From Jannaschia sp. W003 (GTDB taxonomy: Bacteria; Pseudomonadota; Alphaproteobacteria; Rhodobacterales; Rhodobacteraceae), in the NCBI RefSeq assembly GCF_025144335.1, contig NZ_CP083539.1, forward strand, positions 931,501-995,500: a DNA stretch of 64,000 nucleotides. The letters run 5' to 3'. The position numbers were made by a program, and so were the translations under genes. Under the pieces are notes generated by a model. The model did not search any database and was not told where the DNA came from. It saw nothing but the letters and a program-made list of their open reading frames with translations. How positions within the stretch are numbered: position 1 is the stretch's first letter; each line of letters opens with the position of its first letter. Shown piece after piece: positions 8,591 through 15,124 of the stretch.

Positions 8591-9218
8591 GGCCGGCCCC
8601 GGGGTCGGGGCAGGGCGGAAGGCGGCGGGCCGCAGGCGCATTCCGCGCGGGGAGGGCGGTCGCCGGTCCGCCGGGCACCCGCGAAGCGCTGGAATCGCCA
8701 GGTCAACAGGGTCGCGGGACCACCGAAAGCGCCGCCATTCGAGCCGTCGGGAGTACGCCGTCCCCGCAGGACGCGACCGCGCCCGTCCAGCCCACCGCGA
8801 CGCGGGAGACGCCGGGAGCACGGGGCGAGCGGCAAACGCCGTCGCCGCCCGGCGCCCGTACCGCCGGCTCGTCGAGGCCGCGAACCTCGTGGAAGAGATG
8901 GCGCGCGAGCCGCCGGACGCGCGCCGTCCCGATCACCGGGGCGCGCGCCCGTGCCCGCCAGGCCCGCCGCGGCAGCCGCAGGGGGCACGGGGCAGGGAGC
9001 GCCGTCGCCGCCCAACCGCGCTGCCGGGTCATCGAGGTCGCGGACCATCCGGAGGCCAGGCCGGCGAGGCCGCGGGGGGCGCGCCGCTTCGGTCACCGCG
9101 GCGCGCAACCACGCCCGCCCGGCCAACCCGGGTAGGCGCCGGGCGGACAGGGCGGGCGGGCGCCGCAGTCGGGGGAAGGACGACCGGAGGAGGGACGGCC
9201 GGGGCCGTCCCCGGAGCC
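8591..9218. other. 628-nt stretch without a gene, internally repetitive
   Basis: No frame on either strand shows a recognisable domain, and the open frames present have RBS-less starts and arginine-rich composition typical of GC-rich noise. The sequence itself is structured: about three degenerate tandem copies of a roughly 170-nt unit run from about 8647 to 9150 (see the repeat entry). The right end has a GC hairpin (GGGACGGCC and GGCCGTCCC, 9192-9211) that could terminate the minus-strand lipoprotein gene ending at 9219. Confidence 0.6.
8647..9150. repeat. Degenerate tandem array, about 170-nt period
   Basis: The strings CACGGGGC at 8819 and 8986 begin two aligned segments 167 nt apart that share GCCGTCGCCGCCC, then TCGAGGYCGCG, then GCGCGCC and TCACCG further in. 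An earlier, weaker copy begins near 8647. Alignment was by eye. The identity is partial, so the copies are old or under little constraint. Confidence 0.5.
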
Positions 9219-9572
9219 TCAGCCGCAGGCGCGCTCGGCCACCGACACGAAGCGCTTGTAGCGCTTCCAGTAGGCCTCGTCGGACGCGTCGTCGGACTGG
9301 CGAACCTCCTGCGCGTGGTGCGGATCGCGGAAGAACTCCACCGCCCGGCTCTGGTCGCTGCCCGAGATGGTCGCGTCCGCCGCCGCCTGCACGCAGCCGC
9401 ACAGCCCGCCGTTCACCGCCCGGCGGTCCGACGTCAGGCAGGCCCGCTGGATCGGGCCGGTGGAGTAGACGTTGCTGATCGACGAGACGGTCACGTCGTT
9501 CGGGCGGGCGCCGCCGCCGCAGGCCGAAAGGGTCGCCGCCGCGCCGATCGCCAGGAGAATCTTGGATGCCAT
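9219..9572 (-). CDS. Conserved hypothetical lipoprotein
   Basis: 117 residues with a lipoprotein signal peptide (lipobox LSAC, Cys18). The mature part contains several Cys residues (RACLTSD, LCGCVQ, ERAC) and the segment FFRDPHHAQEVRQSD. I recognise this as a family widespread in Rhodobacteraceae, sometimes labelled arginine transporter without evidence. The paired cysteines suggest disulfides in a periplasm-facing, lipid-anchored protein. It is divergent from lepA with 254 nt between them. Its function is unknown. Confidence 0.7.
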   Translation of the reverse strand: MASKILLAIGAAATLSACGGGARPNDVTVSSISNVYSTGPIQRACLTSDRRAVNGGLCGCVQAAADATISGSDQSRAVEFFRDPHHAQEVRQSDDASDEAYWKRYKRFVSVAERACG

Positions 9573-9826
9573 CTGCTCTGCCCCGCATTGATGCGTTTGT
9601 TATGCGCGGCACCATGCCCGCCCCGGAAGATTCGGGCAACGCGTCCCGCGCACCGGGCACGCCCCGCCGCGGAAGGTGCGGCGCCCGTGCGACAGAGCCT
9701 GCGCGCGCAAGGTTGCGTTCGCGTTAATGCCCGCCCGCCTGCGCCGATGGGGCGCGCCCCCGCGCCCCTTTCCGCCGGGGCCGGGGCGGAGTATCTGCGG
9801 CGGAACCCCCGAATGGCAGGCTTCCC

Positions 9827-11623
9827 ATGGACCTCTCGCGCATCCGCAACTTCTCGATCGTCGCCCACATCGACCACGGCAAGTCCACGCTCGCCGACCG
9901 GCTGATCCAGGAGACCAACACCGTCGCCCTGCGCGACATGAAGGAGCAGCTCCTCGATGCCATGGACATCGAGCGCGAGCGCGGCATCACCATCAAGGCC
10001 AACACCGTCCGCATCGACTTCACCGCCGCCGACGGTCAGGACTACGTGCTCAACCTCATCGACACCCCCGGCCACGTGGACTTCGCCTACGAGGTCTCGC
10101 GCTCCATGCGCGCCGTCGAGGGCTCGCTCCTCGTGGTCGACTCGACCCAGGGCGTGGAGGCCCAGACCCTCGCCAACGTCTACCAGGCCATCGACGCCGA
10201 CCACGAGATCGTGCCCGTCCTCAACAAGATCGACCTCCCCGCCTCCGAGCCCGACCGCGTGCGCGAGCAGATCGAGGACGTGATCGGCCTCGACGCCTCG
10301 GACGCCCTCCTCGTCTCCGCCAAGACCGGCGAGGGCATCCGCGAGACCCTCCAGGCCATCGTCGACCGCCTGCCGGCCCCCCAGGGCGACGCCGACGCCC
10401 CCCTCAAGGCCATGCTGGTCGATTCGTGGTACGACGCCTACCTCGGCGTGATCGTCCTCGTGCGCATCAAGGACGGATGCTTGCGCAAGGGCGACCGCGT
10501 CCGCTTCATGTCGAACAACACCGTCCACCACGTCGACCGCATCGGCGTGTTCCGCCCCCCCATGACCGAGATCGACGTGCTCGGCCCCGGCGAGATCGGC
10601 TTCCTGACAGCGTCCATCAAGCAGGTCCGCGACACCCGCGTCGGCGACACCATCACCCACGAGAAGAAGGGCGCGACGCAAGCGCTGCCCGGCTTCAAGC
10701 CCTCGCAGCCCGTCGTCTTCTGCGGCCTCTTCCCGGTCGACTCGGCCCAGTTCGAGGACCTGCGCGACGCCATCGAGAAGCTCGCCCTCAACGACGCCAG
10801 CTTCTCGCACGAGGTGGAATCCTCCGCCGCTCTCGGCTTCGGCTTCCGCTGCGGCTTCCTCGGGCTCCTGCACCTCGAGGTGATCCGCGACCGGCTCGAG
10901 CGCGAGTACGACATCGACCTCATCACCACCGCGCCCAGCGTCGTCTACCACGTGCACATGCGCGACGGCGAGATGCGCGAGTTGCACAACCCCGCCGACA
11001 TGCCCGACCTCACCCACGTGGACCACGTCGAGGAGCCGCGCATCAAGGCCACCATCCTCGTGCCCGACGAGTACCTCGGCGACGTGCTCAAGCTCTGCCA
11101 GGACCGGCGCGGCATCCAGATGGACCTCACCTATGCCGGCCCCCGCGCCATGGTGGTCTACGACCTGCCCCTCAACGAGGTGGTGTTCGACTTCTACGAC
11201 CGGCTGAAGTCGGTCACGAAGGGGTACGCCAGCTTCGACTACCAGATGATCGGCTACCGCGAGGACGCACTGGTGAAGATGCAGGTGCTCGTCAACGAGG
11301 AGCCGGTCGACGCCCTCTCGATGATGGTCCATCGCGACCGCGCCGAGACCCGCGGCCGCGCCATGGTCGAGAAGCTCAAGGAGCTGATCCCCCGCCACAT
11401 GTTCAAGATCCCCATCCAGGCCGCCATCGGAGGCCGCGTCGTCGCCCGCGAGACCTTGTCCGCGATGCGCAAGGACGTGACCGCGAAGTGCTATGGGGGC
11501 GACATGACCCGCAAGAAGAAGCTTTTGGAGAAGCAGAAGGCGGGGAAGAAGAAGATGCGGCAGTTCGGGAAGGTCGAAATCCCCCAGAGCGCCTTCATCA
11601 ACGCGTTGAAGATGGATAGCTGA
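9827..11623 (+). CDS. lepA: Elongation factor 4 (LepA)
   Basis: 598 residues, the usual LepA length. The GTPase domain has AHIDHGKST at 13-21, DTPGHVDF and NKIDLP. Domain II, EF-G-like III and V, and the LepA-specific C-terminal domain follow, with [22 protein letters not shown] near the end. LepA is a ribosomal GTPase that helps initiation and recovery from stalled translocation. ATG 9827 gives the standard [22 protein letters not shown] start. Remarkably, its last codons ([16 protein letters not shown]) recur twice in the following 350 nt. Confidence 0.97.
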   Translation: MDLSRIRNFSIVAHIDHGKSTLADRLIQETNTVALRDMKEQLLDAMDIERERGITIKANTVRIDFTAADGQDYVLNLIDTPGHVDFAYEVSRSMRAVEGSLLVVDSTQGVEAQTLANVYQAIDADHEIVPVLNKIDLPASEPDRVREQIEDVIGLDASDALLVSAKTGEGIRETLQAIVDRLPAPQGDADAPLKAMLVDSWYDAYLGVIVLVRIKDGCLRKGDRVRFMSNNTVHHVDRIGVFRPPMTEIDVLGPGEIGFLTASIKQVRDTRVGDTITHEKKGATQALPGFKPSQPVVFCGLFPVDSAQFEDLRDAIEKLALNDASFSHEVESSAALGFGFRCGFLGLLHLEVIRDRLEREYDIDLITTAPSVVYHVHMRDGEMRELHNPADMPDLTHVDHVEEPRIKATILVPDEYLGDVLKLCQDRRGIQMDLTYAGPRAMVVYDLPLNEVVFDFYDRLKSVTKGYASFDYQMIGYREDALVKMQVLVNEEPVDALSMMVHRDRAETRGRAMVEKLKELIPRHMFKIPIQAAIGGRVVARETLSAMRKDVTAKCYGGDMTRKKKLLEKQKAGKKKMRQFGKVEIPQSAFINALKMDS

Positions 11624-11665
11624 CGGCGCAGGCGCTCTGGGGGATTTCGACCGGTGCGGGAAAGC

Positions 11666-11685
11666 GACTTTTGCCTGCAAAAGTC
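11666..11685 (+). terminator. lepA terminator-like hairpin 1
   Basis: A perfect palindrome: GACTTTTGC, CT, GCAAAAGTC. It is followed by TGCGGCCGCACACGG, which also follows hairpin 2. It lies 43 nt after the lepA stop. No T-run follows, so termination efficiency is uncertain. Confidence 0.6.
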
Positions 11686-11718
11686 TGCGGCCGCACACGG
11701 TTGGATGGTGCGGTGAGG

Positions 11719-11769
11719 GTCGAAATTTCGCAGAGCGCGTTTATCGATGCTCTCGAGATGGATAGCTGA
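11719..11769 (+). repeat. lepA 3'-end duplicate, copy 2
   Basis: 17 codons including TGA. They read VEISQSAFIDALEMDS, against [16 protein letters not shown] in lepA itself (11573-11623). The match continues past the stop (TGACGGCGCA in both). No start codon or RBS precedes it, so it is a fragment and not a gene. Confidence 0.85.
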
Positions 11770-11815
11770 CGGCGCAAGGCGGATTGGGGGGAAGCGCCAG
11801 TTCGCCGAAGGCGGC

Positions 11816-11862
11816 GATCGGTCCAGTGGACCGATCGAGGCGCGAACGGGCGGAGCCCCGGA
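11816..11862 (+). repeat. Family B hairpin repeat, copy B2
   Basis: Arms GATCGGTCC (11816-11824) and GGACCGATC (11828-11836) around AGT, then ACGGGCGGAGCCCCGGA. Same element as at 4758 and 18234, here inside the lepA-tail zone. Confidence 0.75.
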
Positions 11863-11873
11863 TGAGGGAAAGC

Positions 11874-11892
11874 GACTTTCCGCAGGAAAGTC
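11874..11892 (+). repeat. Hairpin 2 of the lepA-tail zone
   Basis: GACTTTC and GAAAGTC around CGCAG. It shares its flanks (GGGAAAGC before, TGCGGCCGCACACGG after) with hairpin 1, but the stem bases differ in a paired way. A third, weaker copy lies at 12007-12025 (GACTTT, then AAAGCC). Confidence 0.7.
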
Positions 11893-11918
11893 TGCGGCCG
11901 CACACGGTGCAGAATCGG

Positions 11919-11972
11919 GTGCCGATGGTGCAGAGCGCGTTCATCGATGCGCTCGAGATGGACAGCTACTAG
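11919..11972 (+). repeat. lepA 3'-end duplicate, copy 3
   Basis: 18 codons reading VPMVQSAFIDALEMDSY then TAG. Its core QSAFIDALEMDS equals that of copy 2 and differs from lepA at two residues. It is the last tail copy before the AT-rich region. Confidence 0.8.
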
Positions 11973-12092
11973 CTAAAAGCTGACTAGGGAATCGGTAGGC
12001 AGAAGCGACTTTGTTCAGGAAAGCCTCGGTCACCATATGGCCGGGCGGCGTGGATAAACGATGTTTCGGCCTCTATCTAAGTTTTCCAAATC

Positions 12093-12872
12093 TCACAAGT
12101 AAGTAGGCTCACCGAGCACTTTTTTCCCTCTCCATTTAACGCTTAAGTTGAAGCCGCGTATTTCATCTTCTTCAAGAGAGATGTGAAACACCATGCGGAA
12201 CTCTGATTGTGCAGAAAAACGACTGCGTTTTACGAATAGGTCTGGGACCGCTAGTTGTTGTATATTCGATACACTTAGGCCGCTATAGTCATCTTCCACA
12301 GATCTATATTGAACCCTTTTGGCGGAGATGCCGATGGGGGCAAAATGCTTCCTGATCCTAAGCGCCCAGTGCAAGTCAGCTAGGAAGCGAATAGGATCTA
12401 AAATCGGCACCACCATATTGTAGATTTCTCCAGAAAACTCTTTCGAATATCTTTCGCTATCTGCTACGATTTGTGCCCGTGTTTCTTCATCATCTCTTGT
12501 CGATGTACAGAACATCGGGAGGTTCTCGCCAATGTTTATTATTGAGTTGTTTCTCTGTACACCTCCATATGCGTCTCGATGGTATCCTTGGTGTGCAACG
12601 TTGATATTCTCGTGAGGGTCCGATATCCCGCTTTCTTCAGTATCCAAGAGGAGCTTAAGTGCTTGAATAGGGTCAAGGGGGGTATTGCGGCTTTCCCCAC
12701 CCCAGCCTCTGAATCCTAGAATTGTTCCAATACGTATGCTGGCCCCTGATACAAAATTTTCCACCCATCTTTCGTTCATATACTTAAACAGTACGGGTGG
12801 CGCTAACTCAATATGTCTAAACTTGGCCTGCGTATGAAGTACTGTAGTGCTATTCAAATAATTTCGGATCAT
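12093..12872 (-). CDS. AT-rich orphan protein, possibly DUF2971-like
   Basis: 259 residues in DNA much poorer in G+C than the rest: the 60 bases from 12121 have only 24 G or C. I do not recognise the family with confidence. An N-terminal LFKYMNERWVENFVSG segment and a C-terminal KRSRFSAQSEFRMVF segment loosely resemble the layout of DUF2971-type proteins (a KY motif near the start, a charged EyR-type motif near the end). It has no signal peptide or membrane segment. It sits alone just past three copies of the lepA 3' end, with repeat-rich non-coding DNA on its other side. Horizontal acquisition is the simplest explanation. Its role is unknown. Confidence 0.6.
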   Translation of the reverse strand: MIRNYLNSTTVLHTQAKFRHIELAPPVLFKYMNERWVENFVSGASIRIGTILGFRGWGGESRNTPLDPIQALKLLLDTEESGISDPHENINVAHQGYHRDAYGGVQRNNSIINIGENLPMFCTSTRDDEETRAQIVADSERYSKEFSGEIYNMVVPILDPIRFLADLHWALRIRKHFAPIGISAKRVQYRSVEDDYSGLSVSNIQQLAVPDLFVKRSRFSAQSEFRMVFHISLEEDEIRGFNLSVKWRGKKVLGEPTYL

Positions 12873-13852
12873 ATGCGTCTAATGGTTTCAATTGTTCGAT
12901 GGGGAGGGTTTTGTTCTGTATTGCCATGGTAAGTCGTTGTCCAAGGTTCCACCTAGCTACCGCTCTACCCCGATGCCAACCGGTCTCCTGTACCGGCGAA
13001 TAGCAAGCGTAGGGTAGGGTTCCACCTCACCATCCCACGCCCGAATACCTCCGCATCGGTGACGTGAAACCCCACCCTTCGGCGGCGCGGAGGGCGTGCC
13101 CGCATCCGGCCCCCGCGCGGACACCGCGAATGCCGGCGGCCCGCCCTCCACCGCCCTGACCGCCCGAACCGCCCGCCCCGATGCACCGACGCATGCGCCC
13201 AACCGAGCGGATGCCCCACGAACCCGTGCTCCACCGGGTCGAACCGGCAACGCCGAACCACAGTCCCGCATTCCGCCTCGTCGCGAACAGGCCCGGCTTC
13301 GCCGCCGGGGCTCCGCCCATCCGCCCCTCCCATTGTCCCCCGGACGATCCGTCCGGCTCGGCCGGAACCGGGGCGGACCCCCATCGGGGCCTCGCTGCAA
13401 CTGCGACGTAGGATGAGGCTCCACCCCACCGGACGCCCCCGCCGCTCCGCCCCGATGGGGCGGAACCCCACCTTCCGCCCATCCCGCGACGCCCGCGCGA
13501 ACCGCGCCTCCCTCGCGCCCCGCCGCCCGCTGGCCCTCCGCTCGCGCTCCGGGCGTTCGAGGCTTCGGGCGCGCCACCGGCGCCCCCGACCGGGCCTGCG
13601 GCCCGGACGCCTCTCACCCTCCCGCACCGGCAGGTCGCTCCCGCGCTTCGCGGGCGCCACGGTGAAAAGGATCGTCGCCCCCGCGATCAGGGGGCCGGAG
13701 ACAGCGCGACATCCCCCCACCTTGAAGCAGGGAGGTTAACGAAGCGTGGACGGCTCCACCTCCGCGCTACGGGGCGCCTCCCGGTGTGCACGGGGGGTGC
13801 ACGGGGGGTGTACGCGGGGTGCCCCCCCCCGGCGGGAGGGGCGCGGGGCGGC
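12873..13852. other. 980 nt without a convincing gene, repeat-rich
   Basis: The first 80 nt are AT-rich like the neighbouring orphan, then composition jumps back to GC-rich near 12955. Several open frames exist on the minus strand, but their translations are Arg/Gly/Pro-rich and match nothing I know. Recurrent motifs include GTAGGGTAGGGTTCCACCTC (13009-13028), GAAACCCCACCCTTC (13066-13080), GTAGGATGAGGCTCCACCCC (13408-13427) and GGAACCCCACCTTCC (13462-13476). These look like variants of one GTGGGGTTTCACCCCAC-type palindrome. The family D repeat occupies the right end. Confidence 0.6.
13784..13830. repeat. Family D G-rich repeat, copy D1
   Basis: Three consecutive units of about 10-11 nt, TGCACGGGGGG, TGCACGGGGGG, TGTACGCGGGG, then TGCCCCCCC. 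The same pattern recurs at 27243-27286 and 54232-54280. The G runs could form a quadruplex on this strand. It lies 20 nt beyond the stop of a minus-strand lipoprotein gene. Confidence 0.75.
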
Positions 13853-13984
13853 CTAGAACAGGTTGCCGCCTTCCTGTTCGATGGCCTCGTCGGCGGCGAT
13901 GGCAGCGCCCGCGCCCACGGCCGCGGCGCAGCCTCCGAGGGCCAGGGGCAGGGCGAGCGCGGCGAGAAGGGCGAGCTTGAACAT
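13853..13984 (-). CDS. 43-residue small lipoprotein
   Basis: MFKLALLAALALPLALGGC is a lipoprotein signal with lipobox LGGC (Cys19). It is followed by a short Ala-rich mature peptide (AAAVGAGAAIAADEAIEQE) ending NLF. Very short lipoproteins of this entericidin-like style are common and poorly characterised. It is divergent from the cytochrome b561 gene with 117 nt between. The RBS GGAGAC precedes the ATG. Confidence 0.65.
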   Translation of the reverse strand: MFKLALLAALALPLALGGCAAAVGAGAAIAADEAIEQEGGNLF

Positions 13985-14101
13985 CGTGCGTCTCCAATGG
14001 GTTGCCCTGCGGCAACCGCACGGCGGCGTGAAGGTTCCCGGGCCCGCCGGAACCATCGCGCCGATGCGCCGTTGCCCTTGCGCAGACCACCCGGAGATCC
14101 C

Positions 14102-14638
14102 ATGGCCGACATCAGCACCGCCACGCCGCACGACCTCGACCGCCGCCCCGAGGGCCGCTACCACACCGCGCAGATCACCGCGCACTGGACGATCGTGTTT
14201 CTCGTGGCATTCCAGTTCCTTACCGGCATCTCCGGCATGTCCGCCGCCTACGAGGCCGGGGTCGCCGCCGGCGAGCTGCCCCCCGCCGGAATCATCTGGG
14301 TCCACGGCATGCTCGGCACCACGATCCTGCTCGTGATGCTCGGCCGCCTCGCCCTGCGCCGCCAGCACGGCGCGCCCCCGCCGCCCGACACCGAGCCCGA
14401 CTGGCTCCAGAAGATCAGCCGCGGCGTGCACTACGCCTTCTACGTGTTCCTGATCGCCATGCCGCTCGCGGGCATGGGGGCGCTATGGCTCAAGCAGGGC
14501 TGGCTCGGCGCGCTCCACGCGCTCTCGGCGTGGATCCTGCTCGCCCTCATCGTGGCCCACATCGCGGGCGCGCTGTGGCACGCGAGCAAGCGCGACGGCG
14601 TGATCGGCCGCATCCTGCGCGGCAACTCCATGCCCTGA
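14102..14638 (+). CDS. Cytochrome b561-type membrane protein
   Basis: 178 residues with four hydrophobic helices. Candidate haem-ligand histidines sit in HWTIVFLVAFQ, WVHGMLG, HYAFYVF and HIAGALWHA. This is the bacterial cytochrome b561/b6 architecture (CybB-like), a di-haem quinol-linked electron carrier in the inner membrane. ATG 14102 follows a GGAG. A longer frame from 13784 runs through repeat D1 and is rejected. No redox partner is adjacent. Confidence 0.85.
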   Translation: MADISTATPHDLDRRPEGRYHTAQITAHWTIVFLVAFQFLTGISGMSAAYEAGVAAGELPPAGIIWVHGMLGTTILLVMLGRLALRRQHGAPPPPDTEPDWLQKISRGVHYAFYVFLIAMPLAGMGALWLKQGWLGALHALSAWILLALIVAHIAGALWHASKRDGVIGRILRGNSMP

Positions 14639-14643
14639 CGGCC

Positions 14644-15060
14644 TCAGGCCGGTCCGTTGATCTCCAGGAGGTTCCCCTCGGGGTCCTCCAGGTAGACGTG
14701 CCGCAGCCCCGGGATCGCGAACTCGCCCGTCACCGAATGCGGGATGCCGGCCGCCTCCAGCCGCCGGATCACCGCCGCGAGGTCGGGCACCTGGATCGCC
14801 ACGTGCCCGCCCACCGAGGGGTTGAACGCCAGCCCGTTGCGCTCCGCGAACTCCGGGTCGGGCGCGATCAGGTGCAGCCCCGAATGCCCGTCCCGCCCGT
14901 CGCCCAAGAGCGCCAGCCGGTCGGGCTCGCCCGGCAGGTAGCCGCGCGCCTTCGGAAAGCGCCACGGCTGCTCGCGCATCCCCAACACCTCGGTGTAGAA
15001 CGCCGCCGCCCGGCGCACGTCGCGCGTCTCCAGGTTCACGTGGTGGATCGACCAGCGCAT
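14644..15060 (-). CDS. VOC-family protein (glyoxalase/dioxygenase-like)
   Basis: 138 residues with two beta-alpha-beta modules: IHHVNLETRDVRRAAAFYTEVLGM at the start and a C-terminal half ending HVYLEDPEGNLLEI. His residues at the first strand (HHV), at GGHVAIQV and at RHVYLED, plus the last Glu (LLEI), fit the metal site of vicinal-oxygen-chelate enzymes. The substrate cannot be inferred. It converges on the cytochrome b561 gene with a 5-nt gap. Its start faces the M3 peptidase gene, 64 nt away. Confidence 0.85.
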   Translation of the reverse strand: MRWSIHHVNLETRDVRRAAAFYTEVLGMREQPWRFPKARGYLPGEPDRLALLGDGRDGHSGLHLIAPDPEFAERNGLAFNPSVGGHVAIQVPDLAAVIRRLEAAGIPHSVTGEFAIPGLRHVYLEDPEGNLLEINGPA

Positions 15061-15124
15061 CGCGCGCCTCCCGTCTGGCGCCGGACCCGCCGCCGGCCTA
15101 CCTAGCATGGCGAAGGAGCCTCCC

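Larger units (their letters stand above)
11624..12092 (+). other. lepA downstream region with repeated lepA tails and hairpins
   Basis: 469 nt with no complete gene. In order it holds hairpin 1 (11666-11685), lepA tail copy 2 (11719-11769), family B hairpin B2 (11816-11862), hairpin 2 (11874-11892), lepA tail copy 3 (11919-11972) and hairpin 3 (12007-12025). Base composition falls after about 12040 toward the AT-rich orphan gene. Confidence 0.8.

Noticed and set aside
6379..9135. A 918-codon plus-strand open frame over LysR, sirtuin and phosphatase genes
   Set aside because: It is out of frame with all three recognised genes and Arg/Pro-rich throughout, with no recognisable domain.
9491..11698. 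A 735-codon open frame on the strand opposite lepA
   Set aside because: Its translation is low-complexity (His, Asp, Val, Leu, Gly rich) and mirrors lepA codon structure. lepA itself is unmistakable.
11784..11972. A 62-codon ORF ending in the third lepA tail
   Set aside because: Its upstream part is the family B hairpin and other repeat sequence. The match to lepA covers only the last 13 or so codons, so it is a fragment joined to repeat DNA.
12965..13720. A 251-codon minus-strand frame in the gene-free block
   Set aside because: It has no RBS, the composition is Arg/Gly/Pro-heavy, overlapping frames are equally open, and it translates the repeated motifs. I prefer a non-coding call.
15107..15124. 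ATG 15107 as start of the M3 peptidase
   Set aside because: The GAAGGAG at 15112-15118 lies inside this extension and is correctly spaced for ATG 15125.
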